Source: Rickettsiales bacterium
Lineage (GTDB): Bacteria > Pseudomonadota > Alphaproteobacteria > Rickettsiales > CANDYO01
Direction of reading: 5' to 3'
Assembly (NCBI GenBank): GCA_947424995.1
Contig: CANDYO010000013.1
Location: forward strand, 1 to 19,883
DNA length: 19,883 bases
Under the pieces are notes generated by a model. That model did no database searches, was not told the DNA's origin, and saw only the letters and a program-made list of their open reading frames with translations. The position numbers were made by a program, and so were the translations under genes. This document shows positions 1-7,306 of the stretch, in pieces; within the stretch, counting starts at the first letter, position 1, and the number at the start of each line of letters is the position of its first letter.

Positions 1-824
1 GAAGTTTTATCAACAAACTTACCGGCAATATGCATAGCAAAAAAACTACCCATCCCACCAATAAGATAAATACTTCCAACTTCAGCACGAGGAAAATTTA
101 AGTTAAGCTGAATAAAAGGCGAAACATACGGAATAATCATAAAGGCTGCAATAGAACCTAGACAAGATGAAGTAAAGGCCAAAAGATATACCGGCTTATT
201 AAATAGGCTTCGATAAGTAACTTTGTTTATGTTATTCTTAGATATATGGATGGTTATTTTAGGCATGTAAATCATTATTAAAATAACTGCTATCATTCCA
301 AGCAATGCTACCATATAAAAACTTGAATGCCAGCCAAAACGCATTGATAATTCTAAACCAATGGGTACGCCAAATATAGCAGCAAGAGAAAATCCGCTCA
401 TCACCTTGCCCATCACTGCTCCACGTCTTTTTTCATCAAAAAGATCAGCGACAATAGCGAAGCAAATTGATGTTGCTGGCCCACCAAAGGAACCAGCTAA
501 AAAGCGTGAGGCGATAATTGACTCAAGATTCCAAGCATTAGCTGAAAAAATATTAGCAATAACTAAACCAACCATGGTAAAGAGCAAAACTTTCTTACGC
601 TCGAATCGATCAATAATAGTAGAACTTAAAATACCAGAGAACGCAGCTGCAAAAGTATAGCTACTAGCTATCCAACCAAGATTAGATTCTAAAATACCAA
701 GCTCTAGAGCAAAGTCTGGCCCTAAGGGCATAACTATCATAAAATCCAGCACATCAATGAACTGAACTAAAAATAAAATTAGAATAATGATAGTTTCGGG
801 AATATTCTTCATGAGCCGCAGCAT
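1..824 (-). CDS. MFS transporter, DHA1-like, 3' end beyond window
   Basis: This reading frame runs off the left edge, leaving about 274 residues of a family usually near 400. It encodes a secondary transporter of the major facilitator superfamily in the inner membrane. The substrate cannot be told. Visible are a first helix with the segment FIDVLDFMIVMPLGPDF, which is typical of Bcr/CflA and AraJ-like DHA1 carriers. A loop between helices 2 and 3 reads DRFERKKVL, a form of the MFS signature, and a later loop reads DEKRRGAVMGKV before helix 5. Two ATG codons are in frame, at 824 and at 812. Neither has a clear ribosome-binding site. I chose the longer one, but 812 (MKNIPETI) is equally credible. 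The first in-frame stop upstream is at 861-863. The gene diverges from the genes to its right. Family is confident; role in metabolite uptake or drug efflux is open. Confidence 0.85.
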   Translation of the reverse strand, partial: MLRLMKNIPETIIILILFLVQFIDVLDFMIVMPLGPDFALELGILESNLGWIASSYTFAAAFSGILSSTIIDRFERKKVLLFTMVGLVIANIFSANAWNLESIIASRFLAGSFGGPATSICFAIVADLFDEKRRGAVMGKVMSGFSLAAIFGVPIGLELSMRFGWHSSFYMVALLGMIAVILIMIYMPKITIHISKNNINKVTYRSLFNKPVYLLAFTSSCLGSIAAFMIIPYVSPFIQLNLNFPRAEVGSIYLIGGMGSFFAMHIAGKFVDKT

Positions 825-871
825 TGCTAAAAGGAAAAAGATTAAGACTATTGTACAAGGTTACAGCTGGA

Positions 872-1030
872 ACTAAAAGCCAAGCAAAGGCGTCACCCTT
901 GGCCGAAGGCCGAGGGTCCAGTTTAAATCTCTAAAGCCTATTGAGATTAAAGGTTCTTAAAAGCTTTCAACTGGACCTTAGCCACCAGCTAAAGCTGCTG
1001 GCAAAGATGACGACCTAGCACGCTTTTAGT
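872..1030. repeat. Palindromic repeat element A (159 bp)
   Basis: This is an intergenic imperfect palindrome in the gap between the divergent MFS gene and the small membrane protein gene. The outer arms begin ACTAAAAGC at 872 and end GCTTTTAGT at 1030, and pair imperfectly over about 24 bases through GGCGTCA and TGACGACC. Further in, GGGTCCAGTT pairs with AACTGGACC, and AATCTC pairs with GAGATT. Short self-contained hairpins are also present (GGCCGAAGGCC; CCAGCTAAAGCTGCTGG). The CGTCACCCTTGG and CAAAGATGACG edges resemble the ends of elements B and C. It is probably a family member that has diverged or gained extra arms. There is no coding frame inside. It resembles Rickettsia palindromic elements in style; I cannot assign it to a numbered class. 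Confidence 0.7.
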
Positions 1031-1152
1031 AAAATCTTAGCTCGCGCAAGTGGTCCTAAATTAGAAAGGCATTATATTGTAAAGATCTCTTATTTGCAAG
1101 TATCTTATGCACCTTGTTACAAAATAAAAGTTAAAAAATATTAATATTTTAA

Positions 1153-1181
1153 TTGACAATTAATAATATATAGCTTAAATA
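1153..1181 (+). promoter_or_regulatory. Candidate sigma-70 promoter upstream of the 63-aa gene
   Basis: A perfect TTGACA (1153-1158) is followed after 17 bases by TAAATA (1176-1181), a weak match to the -10 consensus. The stretch 1060-1281 is otherwise very A+T-rich and gene-free. The spacing and the perfect -35 box support a promoter reading toward the gene at 1282, about 100 bases downstream. The -10 box is poor, so this is a suggestion only. Confidence 0.35.
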
Positions 1182-1281
1182 TTAGGATTATTGCAATACT
1201 TATGTATTCCGACAAAGTTAAACCAGTCTATTAATTTATATTGGTTTGTTTTAATCAATTACAATAAATGAAGGTATTAAA

Positions 1282-1473
1282 ATGACTATGACATCTATCG
1301 ACGATAATTTAAAAAACACTAATGATAAAACAACTGATTTTGCAAATAACTTGTTCCCTTATCTATGCACAGGAATAGTTATTTTGGGAGGGATCGGAAG
1401 TGTTGTCATGGCCAATAGCCTTGATCAATATATTCCTGGTAGCAGCTTTAATATAGACGATTACATTTCATAA
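1282..1473 (+). CDS. Small hypothetical single-helix membrane protein, 63 aa
   Basis: I do not recognise this protein. The start ATG is preceded by TGAAGG at 1269-1274 with a 7-base gap, a good ribosome-binding site, which is the main reason for calling it real. A second in-frame ATG two codons on is a possible alternative start. The first 24 residues are polar and rich in Asp, Asn and Thr. Residues about 25-45 form one hydrophobic, glycine-rich helix (LCTGIVILGGIGSVVM). The last 18 residues are polar and acidic. No signal-peptidase site is obvious, so a single anchored helix is likely. It stands alone, about 200 bases before yggT, with a possible promoter at 1153-1181. It could be a lineage-restricted membrane peptide or a chance frame; codon use looks like that of its neighbours. 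Confidence 0.55.
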   Translation: MTMTSIDDNLKNTNDKTTDFANNLFPYLCTGIVILGGIGSVVMANSLDQYIPGSSFNIDDYIS

Positions 1474-1480
1474 TTACTAT

Positions 1481-1533
1481 GGTTGCGTAGGTCATTGGTC
1501 ACTTACTTCAAGTTATCTATAATTCACGCAACC
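1481..1533. repeat. 8-bp inverted repeat after the small gene
   Basis: GGTTGCGT (1481-1488) and ACGCAACC (1526-1533) are perfect inverted arms separated by 37 bases, starting 8 bases after the stop of the small gene. No T-run follows, so it is not a standard intrinsic terminator. It may be a structured 3' end or chance. Nothing else was seen in 1474-1630. Confidence 0.35.
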
Positions 1534-1630
1534 AACTTACTCTAATATACCTCATGCAATAGTCACTATAACCTAAGTATTTCCACCTTTATATCTAAGA
1601 AGTTATTTACAAGTAGTAGATAAAAAAATA

Positions 1631-1640
1631 TGGTATAAAT
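1631..1640 (+). promoter_or_regulatory. Candidate extended -10 promoter for yggT-pst
   Basis: TGGTATAAAT matches the extended -10 pattern TGnTATAAT at all but one base. It lies 41 bases before the yggT start. No good -35 is at standard spacing: TTTACA at 1606-1611 is 22 bases away. Extended -10 promoters can work without one. It would drive the yggT-pstCAB cluster. Confidence 0.35.
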
Positions 1641-1680
1641 GGAGCAGTTACTCTAGTAATATAAATTCAGGTTATCGATT

Positions 1681-1971
1681 ATGAACTTAAATCCATTTAT
1701 TAATTTAATTAGCAACGTTATATCTTTGTATTCATTCTCATTACTAGTTTGGCTAGTATTGAACTGGTTAATCAGATTTGATATAATCAATGGCTATCAA
1801 AGCTTTGTTAAACAACTTATGAATTTAGGTAATCGTCTGTTTGAACCTGTATTGTCTCAGATAAGAAGAATTATGCCATTAATGTTCGGAATAGATTTAT
1901 CTCCAGTGATATTGTTATTACTACTTAACTTTGCTAAAGAATTTTTATATACTTACTTATATAAATTTTAA
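1681..1971 (+). CDS. yggT: YggT family membrane protein
   Basis: This is a 96-residue integral inner-membrane protein of the YggT family, with two hydrophobic segments at about residues 15-32 and 72-92. Between them is the family's conserved central stretch, here LNRLFEP-like (GNRLFEPVLSQIRRIMP), followed by GIDLSPVILLLLL. These match the YggT pattern of a Pro-rich turn, then a D-x-SP motif. Its biochemical role is not settled in the family; links to osmotic stress tolerance and to division-site or thylakoid proteins have been proposed. The ribosome-binding site is weak (CAGG, 1668-1671). The stop is only 22 bases before pstC, so the two are probably cotranscribed. It is usual size for the family. 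Confidence 0.85.
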   Translation: MNLNPFINLISNVISLYSFSLLVWLVLNWLIRFDIINGYQSFVKQLMNLGNRLFEPVLSQIRRIMPLMFGIDLSPVILLLLLNFAKEFLYTYLYKF

Positions 1972-1993
1972 TTTTAAAAGATTTTAAAACTTA

Positions 1994-3187
1994 ATGCTTT
2001 TAGCTCTAGCTTTTTTATTCAGTTTCTTTTGTTATCATCTAGCGAAGCGTAGAATAATATTCTTAACTTCTCGCTATAGAATTAAAGCAAGATCCCTCCC
2101 TGGATATTATGGTATAAATATTGCTATATGGAATCTATCTGCATCGATTCTTGCTATGTTTATCATATGGGTATGTGAAGTTTTAGGTTATCAAGTTAAT
2201 TACGCTTACGGGTATTTAGCTGTAATCTCAATTTTCACTATTCTGTTAGTATATATATTCGCTGCACTTAAAGGAAGATTCAGAGCCCAAAGTTATTTCG
2301 AGCTAACTCTTAAGTGGCTATTAAACCTAGCAGCACTAGTATCTATTCTGCTAACCATCTCAATATTATTCACTATTCTTTTTGAGTCGATTAAATTCTT
2401 TAATCTAGTCCCTATTGAACAATTTATTTTAGGAACGAAATGGTCTCCTCAATCTGCTGATTTTTCTAATGAAAATGTTTTTGGGGTGTTACCAGTTTTA
2501 ACTGGAACCTTGTTAATTACTTTTATTGCCATGGTAGTTGCCATACCTTTAGGGCTGTTATCAGCAATATATTTAACCGAATATACTAGTAAATCAGCTA
2601 GAAATATTATTAAGCCTAGCTTAGAAATTTTAGCTGGCATTCCAACTGTAGTATATGGTTATTTTGCCGTACTTATCATGGGACCATTCATTAGAGCCGT
2701 TGGCGAAAAGGTCGGATTAGATGTTTCAACTGAAAGCGCTTTATCAGCAGGCTTAGTAATGGGAATAATGATTATTCCATTTATCTTATCACTTAGTGAC
2801 GATGCAATCGCAGCAGTTCCACAAAACTTACGCGATGCAGCACTTGCTCTAGGCTCAACTAAAGCTGAAATGATCACTAAAGTAGTCTTACCAGCCGCTT
2901 CATCTGGAATAACTAGCGCTATTTTACTAGCTATTTCTAGAGCAGTTGGCGAAACTATGATTGTAACCATGGCAGCTGGTATGAATGCTAGACTTACTTT
3001 GAATCCTTTAGAATCAGTCAGCACTTTTACAGCGCAAATTGTGGCATTATTGGTAGGGGATCAAGAATTTGACAGCCCTAAAACTCTGTCTGCTTTTGCT
3101 CTAGCTTTAACCTTGTTTATAATTACCTTATTTTTGAACCTTTGGGCAATGATCGTTATAAAAAGGAATAAAAAGAGATATGAATAA
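1994..3187 (+). CDS. pstC: Phosphate ABC transporter permease PstC
   Basis: This is one of two permease subunits of the high-affinity phosphate importer PstSCAB, in the inner membrane. At 397 residues it is longer than the E. coli protein (about 320). The extra length is an N-terminal region (residues 1-130) with about four hydrophobic segments. The permease domain starts near residue 160 with GVLPVLTGTLLITFIAM. It contains EILAGIPTVVYGYFAV (211-226), characteristic of PstC. The cytoplasmic EAA loop that docks on PstB is at residues 281-321 (DAALALGSTK, then SRAVGET). The ATG at 1994 is the first start after an in-frame stop at 1985-1987, and no good ribosome-binding site precedes it, so translation may be coupled to yggT. 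The stop overlaps the pstA start by 8 bases. Confidence 0.93.
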   Translation: MLLALAFLFSFFCYHLAKRRIIFLTSRYRIKARSLPGYYGINIAIWNLSASILAMFIIWVCEVLGYQVNYAYGYLAVISIFTILLVYIFAALKGRFRAQSYFELTLKWLLNLAALVSILLTISILFTILFESIKFFNLVPIEQFILGTKWSPQSADFSNENVFGVLPVLTGTLLITFIAMVVAIPLGLLSAIYLTEYTSKSARNIIKPSLEILAGIPTVVYGYFAVLIMGPFIRAVGEKVGLDVSTESALSAGLVMGIMIIPFILSLSDDAIAAVPQNLRDAALALGSTKAEMITKVVLPAASSGITSAILLAISRAVGETMIVTMAAGMNARLTLNPLESVSTFTAQIVALLVGDQEFDSPKTLSAFALALTLFIITLFLNLWAMIVIKRNKKRYE

Positions 3188-4343
3188 GTACAAATCCGTA
3201 AAAAGAAGATATAGGCTAGATAGTACCTTAAAAAATTTAGGTATTACCGCTATTGCTATCGCCTGTCTTTTTTTAGTAATTTTACTTGGATCGATTATTA
3301 TTAAGGCTAGCTCTGCATTTACAGTTTATGAAATAAGAGTAGACTTTCCCAAATCTAATGAATCAAGTAAACTACTTAGCGAAAATGAAGCGCGTAAGTT
3401 TTTACAGAATTATATTAGTCCAGCAACCAATTATTTAGAATTTTTTAGCATTGCTGCACCTGAAAAAATCATTAACTTGGCTAAGCAAAGAAAATTGGAA
3501 GGACCAATTTGGCTACCAGCTTCAGCCAAACTAAATGATCGACTAGCTGGATATAAGGGTAAGGAATTTTCAATTCTAGCAGAACAAGTTATTACTAAGC
3601 TCAACGTCCAAAAAGTATTTAATTATAATTTTTTTATTGGCCAAGAATCACGCGAACCCGAACTTGCTGGTATCGCTACCAGTTTTATTGGCTCAATGTA
3701 TAGTATTTTTATTTGCATTTTAGTATCTTTGCCAATATCAGTGTGTGCAGCAATTTATCTTGAAGAATTTGCACCAAAAAATATCATTACCAGCCTAATC
3801 GAAATTAATATTAATAATCTAGCTGCAGTGCCTTCAATAGTATTTGGTCTATTAGGCTTAGCAGTATTAATCAATATTTTTAATTTACCTAGATCAGCAT
3901 CGATTACAGCAGGAATAACTTTAGCTATGATGATCTTGCCTGCAATGATTATTACTACCAGACAAGCCTTTAGAACAATACCTACCGCTATTAAGCATGC
4001 TGCTTTAGCATTAGGGGCAACTAAAATGCAAGTTATCTTGCATCACACATTACCATTAGCAGTGCCAGGAATTATGACTGGAGTTATTCTAAGTATAGCT
4101 CGAGCTATTGGTGAAACAGCTCCTTTAATTTTAATTGGCATGGTAGCTTTTATTGTAGACATCCCCAGTAATATTTTTGACCCTGCAACCGTTATGCCAG
4201 TTCAAATATTTCTTTGGGCAGATAGTCCTGAATATGCATTTCAAGCTAAAACTGCAGCGGCTATATTAGTATTGCTATGCATTTTGATTCTTATCAATAT
4301 GATAGCAGTATATATTCGTAAAAAATATGAACATCGGTGGTAA
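3180..4343 (+). CDS. pstA: Phosphate ABC transporter permease PstA
   Basis: This is the second permease subunit of the phosphate importer, 387 residues compared with about 296 in E. coli. One helix at residues 17-41 is followed by a soluble, probably periplasmic segment (about 42-160) that is absent from the E. coli protein but common in alphaproteobacterial PstA. The permease core begins at ATSFIGSMYSIFICIL (residue 166). It includes INNLAAVPSIVFGLLGLA (211-228) and the EAA loop at 273-312 (HAALALGATK, ARAIGET), nearly matching the PstC loop, as expected for paired permeases. The start overlaps the end of pstC by 8 bases, which implies translational coupling. AAAAAGAG just before the start is a plausible weak ribosome-binding site. 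Downstream, pstB begins 7 bases after this stop. Confidence 0.93.
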   Translation: MNKYKSVKRRYRLDSTLKNLGITAIAIACLFLVILLGSIIIKASSAFTVYEIRVDFPKSNESSKLLSENEARKFLQNYISPATNYLEFFSIAAPEKIINLAKQRKLEGPIWLPASAKLNDRLAGYKGKEFSILAEQVITKLNVQKVFNYNFFIGQESREPELAGIATSFIGSMYSIFICILVSLPISVCAAIYLEEFAPKNIITSLIEININNLAAVPSIVFGLLGLAVLINIFNLPRSASITAGITLAMMILPAMIITTRQAFRTIPTAIKHAALALGATKMQVILHHTLPLAVPGIMTGVILSIARAIGETAPLILIGMVAFIVDIPSNIFDPATVMPVQIFLWADSPEYAFQAKTAAAILVLLCILILINMIAVYIRKKYEHRW

Positions 4344-4350
4344 GAAAATT

Positions 4351-5118
4351 ATGACTAGCAAAGATATAAAAATTTCAGCACGCAATGTAGATCTTTATTA
4401 CGAAGATAAGCAGGCTTTATTTGATATTAATATAGATATTCATACTAATAAAGTAACCGCTTTTATTGGTCCATCTGGCTGTGGTAAGTCTTCTTTCTTG
4501 CGCTGTATTAATAGAATGAATGATACAATTCCTAGCTGTAGAGTAACTGGCAGACTATTAATTAATGGTCGCGATATTAATGATAAATCAATTGATGTGG
4601 TGAAGCTTAGAACTTCTGTTGGAATGGTATTTCAAAAACCAAACCCTTTTCCTAAATCTATCTATGATAATATAATTTATGCTCCAAGTATTCACGGAAT
4701 AGTCGGAAATAAAGCTGAAAAAGATCGTATTGTTGAAGAAAGTTTAACTAAAGCTGGCCTATTTGAAGAAGTGAAGGATCGTTTAGATAGTCTAGCTACT
4801 GCACTTTCTGGCGGACAGCAGCAAAGATTATGTATTGCTAGAGCAATTGCCATTAATCCTGATATTATTTTAATGGATGAACCTTGCTCAGCTCTAGATC
4901 CCATCGCTACAGCAAAAATTGAACGATTAATCGATGATTTAAAAAATAATTATACCATTATAATTGTTACTCATTCCATGCAGCAAGCCGCACGTATTTC
5001 AGAATATACGGCCTTTTTTCACTTAGGTAGGATTATTGAATATGGTCATACTGAACAAATATTTACTAACCCTAAATCTAAACAAACTCAAGATTATATA
5101 ACTGGTAGATTCGGCTGA
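4351..5118 (+). CDS. pstB: Phosphate ABC transporter ATPase PstB
   Basis: This is the cytoplasmic ATPase that drives phosphate import through PstCA. I start it at the ATG at 4351 (MTSKDIKISARN, 255 residues) because GGTGGTAAG lies just upstream (4336-4344) and the length then fits PstB. An earlier in-frame ATG at 4327 lies inside pstA and would add 8 residues. Counting from 4351: Walker A GPSGCGKS at residues 40-47, a Q-loop in MVFQKPNPFP, the PstB-type signature LSGGQQQRLCIARA starting near 152, Walker B IILMDEP near 172-178, and the switch histidine in VTHSM near 208. All catalytic residues are intact. The pairing MVFQKPNPFP with SIYDN is diagnostic for PstB among ABC ATPases. Last gene of the yggT-pstCAB cluster; a terminator follows. 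Confidence 0.95.
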   Translation: MTSKDIKISARNVDLYYEDKQALFDINIDIHTNKVTAFIGPSGCGKSSFLRCINRMNDTIPSCRVTGRLLINGRDINDKSIDVVKLRTSVGMVFQKPNPFPKSIYDNIIYAPSIHGIVGNKAEKDRIVEESLTKAGLFEEVKDRLDSLATALSGGQQQRLCIARAIAINPDIILMDEPCSALDPIATAKIERLIDDLKNNYTIIIVTHSMQQAARISEYTAFFHLGRIIEYGHTEQIFTNPKSKQTQDYITGRFG

Positions 5119-5136
5119 TTAGTTGGCCAAACGACA

Positions 5137-5158
5137 CCAATCTTCGATTGGCTTTTAT
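5137..5158 (+). terminator. Intrinsic terminator after pstB
   Basis: CCAATC (5137-5142), loop TTC and GATTGG (5146-5151) make a perfect 6-bp hairpin followed by CTTTTATT. It lies 18 bases after the pstB stop and before the convergent pleD stop at 5202. The T-run is broken by one C and one A, so it is moderate in strength. On the minus strand there is no matching T-run. Confidence 0.55.
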
Positions 5159-5201
5159 TAACTTTTGTGCCATGTACTAAGCATTGAACCACAACTATTA
5201 A

Positions 5202-6551
5202 CTACTCATCCTTTATCACCTTATTCCGTCCCTGTTGCTTTGCTATATAGAGTACTTTATCAGCTCGGTTAATGAGATCCTCAACAGTCTCTGGCACTCT
5301 AAGCATAGCTACGCCAAAGCTAGCCGTATTTACCAAAGAATTAACTTCTAGCTTAAATACATATGGGATAGCTTCAATAGATTTACGAATTCTTTCAGCG
5401 ATTATATACGCTTGATCAAGCTCTGTATCTGGCAAAAGAAATACAAATTCTTCGCCACCAAAACGAGCTAAAACATCATTTCCACGAATCATTTTTTTTA
5501 GTCTCTGAGCTACTTGCTTTAATACCTCATCTCCTACTAAATGGCCATAAGTATCATTTACTTGTTTGAAATAGTCTAAATCAATCATGATTAAAGACAA
5601 TGGCTCTTTAGAGGCAGTTGCACGATCATAAAAAGCTGCAGCCTTTGTATTAAAATAATATCTATTATATAGACCAGTTAATGAATCTATATTGGCTAAA
5701 GTAATATTATTCAGTAAATTATTTTTTAGCGCATCCTGGAATTTTTTTCTCCGAATTTGAGTTTTTACCCTTAAACGAACCTCTTCTTTATTTAAGGGAG
5801 AAACTATATAATCACTCACTCCTAAATCTAGGGACTTAACTATAACCTCATTATCACCTTCTTCAATTAAAGCAACAATAGGTATATTACGAGTGATTTT
5901 ATTATTGAGTATTTTTACACAAATCCTCAAGCCATCAACATTAATTAATTGTGTACTAACAATAACTAAATCTATATTAGCATTTAAGTATTCGTCTATA
6001 TTTTTCTTTAGATCCACTTCTATTACATTAGCTTCACTGAGAGTGTTTTTGATAAAACTATACTGAGCCATATCATCATCAACCAATAAAATATTGGCTC
6101 CTTCAATTAAATTGGACTCATTACGACTCTCAACAAATTGAATTCCATCTTCACCTTTATCGCGAATTTCATCTATAAGTGATTTTAATCTGGAGTATGA
6201 CCTAATTCGCGCTAGAAGTGCAACATCCACTATAGGCTTAGTAATAAAATCATCGGCACCAGCATTTAACCCATGAACTCTATTTTCTATATCGCTAAGC
6301 GCAGTTACCATAATCACAGGAATATGTGCCGTTTTTGGATTAGCTTTAATTCTACGACATGTTTCAAAACCATCCATTTGTGGCATCATAACGTCTAGTA
6401 GAATAATATCTATTTTTTCATGATTAAGAACTTCAAGCGCTTCAAGACCATTACGAGCAGTAAATACTTCATAATATTGATTAGTTAATTTAACTTCTAA
6501 TAATTTGATATTAGTTTCTAAATCATCTACTACTAAAATTCTAGCGCTCAT
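5202..6551 (-). CDS. pleD: PleD-type response regulator, REC-REC-GGDEF diguanylate cyclase
   Basis: This 449-residue protein makes cyclic di-GMP from two GTP, under control of phosphorylation. REC1 (residues 4-120) has the acidic pair D9/D10, phospho-acceptor D53 in LLDVMMPQMDG, T83 and K105, so it should be phosphorylatable, presumably by a PleC-like histidine kinase not in this window. REC2 (about 152-265) keeps DDD at 158-160, but has Ser199 where the acceptor Asp should be (DLVIVSTQ), so it is probably an adaptor for dimer formation. The GGDEF domain (about 287-445) has active-site GGEEF at 365-369 and the inhibitory RxxD site RGND at 356-359, five residues before it. It is therefore both active and feedback-inhibited, as in Caulobacter PleD. 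The start has AAGGA 8 bases upstream. It lies 69 bases after nusB on the same strand. Confidence 0.95.
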   Translation of the reverse strand: MSARILVVDDLETNIKLLEVKLTNQYYEVFTARNGLEALEVLNHEKIDIILLDVMMPQMDGFETCRRIKANPKTAHIPVIMVTALSDIENRVHGLNAGADDFITKPIVDVALLARIRSYSRLKSLIDEIRDKGEDGIQFVESRNESNLIEGANILLVDDDMAQYSFIKNTLSEANVIEVDLKKNIDEYLNANIDLVIVSTQLINVDGLRICVKILNNKITRNIPIVALIEEGDNEVIVKSLDLGVSDYIVSPLNKEEVRLRVKTQIRRKKFQDALKNNLLNNITLANIDSLTGLYNRYYFNTKAAAFYDRATASKEPLSLIMIDLDYFKQVNDTYGHLVGDEVLKQVAQRLKKMIRGNDVLARFGGEEFVFLLPDTELDQAYIIAERIRKSIEAIPYVFKLEVNSLVNTASFGVAMLRVPETVEDLINRADKVLYIAKQQGRNKVIKDE

Positions 6552-6620
6552 TGACTATATCCTTATTAAAATTTAGGACTTTTATAGTAGCGAAGTTTGG
6601 TAAAGAATTTATTAATGAAC

Positions 6621-7130
6621 TTAGCCTATTTCATCGGCTCTCGATATACGAGCCATACTATCAATTACTTTATTAACAAAACCAGCTTCATTATTTTCAT
6701 AAAAACTTTTGGTAAGACTTACATATTCATCAATAATTACTTTAGCTGGTGTATCAGAGCTGTATAAAAGTTCTAAACCTGCTAATTGTAAAATTGCTTT
6801 GATTACTTTATCTATTTTATCAATATTCCATTTTTCAATTAAGCTGTCTTTAATCAGTTGTTCAATTTCCGGTCTTTTTTCTTCACTTAAAAGCATTAAT
6901 TGATCTAAAAATTGATCATCAGGAGCATATAGTTCTATTTCTAATAGCTTATCTTGGCTAACTTCTAAATCAAAAATATCTTTATTAAGATATGATCGCT
7001 TAACTTTTTTTGCTAACTGAGCTAAGCTACCTTGTTTGTACATATCATATGAATACAGCGCTAGAATAGCTATAAATCTGGTAGCATGGCGATTTGAAAG
7101 ATTAATAGTATTAACTTCGGTGTCGGGCAT
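6621..7130 (-). CDS. nusB: Transcription antitermination factor NusB
   Basis: NusB binds boxA RNA with NusE (S10) and supports antitermination of rRNA transcription. I start it at 7130 (MPDTEVNTINLSNRHATR, 169 residues). AAGGA lies about 7 bases upstream, and the HATRFIAILALYSYDM segment is the usual N-terminus of the fold (more often R-x-x-AR-x-x-A-x-Q-x-L-Y). A longer frame back to 7214 adds 28 hydrophobic residues that look like intergenic DNA. The C-terminal half is most diagnostic: AGLELLYSSDTPAKVIIDEYV followed by SFYENNEAGFVNKVIDS, the family's TP-x-KV-x-I-x-EY-V and FVN-x-V-x-D pattern. The middle carries an acidic insert (about residues 60-100), slightly enlarging it over E. coli NusB (139 residues). 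It is divergent from dut and upstream of pleD, probably cotranscribed with it. Confidence 0.9.
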   Translation of the reverse strand: MPDTEVNTINLSNRHATRFIAILALYSYDMYKQGSLAQLAKKVKRSYLNKDIFDLEVSQDKLLEIELYAPDDQFLDQLMLLSEEKRPEIEQLIKDSLIEKWNIDKIDKVIKAILQLAGLELLYSSDTPAKVIIDEYVSLTKSFYENNEAGFVNKVIDSMARISRADEIG

Positions 7131-7245
7131 TAAAAATTCCTTATTACTTAAACTCAAGACCTTAAAATACCAGATTTCTACAAAGATGGAATATAGAAAA
7201 AGAAATTTGATCATTTATTAAGATAATAACTCTTAAATTAAGTAC

Positions 7246-7274
7246 TTGCATCAATAATTATTATTCAGTATTTT
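7246..7274 (+). promoter_or_regulatory. Candidate promoter for dut
   Basis: TTGCAT (7246-7251), 17 bases, then TATTTT (7269-7274), each matching the sigma-70 consensus at four of six positions. It is 32 bases before the dut start, in the 176-base gap divergent from nusB. No equally good box was found for nusB in the same gap. Confidence 0.35.
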
Positions 7275-7306
7275 GACTAGTATGAATAACCTCAAGGATA
7301 AAAATC

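Noticed and set aside
361..660. Plus-strand open frame of 99 codons
   Set aside because: It lies opposite the MFS transporter gene, has no ribosome-binding site and gives a low-complexity basic protein; it is a shadow of the real minus-strand frame.
872..1030. CRISPR array or tRNA/rRNA gene in the palindromic region
   Set aside because: There are no regularly spaced direct repeats with spacers and no cloverleaf with anticodon arm; nested inverted repeats explain the structure. No CRISPR array, tRNA or rRNA was seen anywhere in the window.
2659..3024. Minus-strand open frame of 121 codons
   Set aside because: It is antisense to the conserved permease core of pstC; the opposite strand has a clear family match, so this is a mirror frame.
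7131..7214. Longer N-terminus for NusB
   Set aside because: The extra 28 residues are hydrophobic and unlike NusB, and the ATG at 7130 has a proper AAGGA ribosome-binding site.
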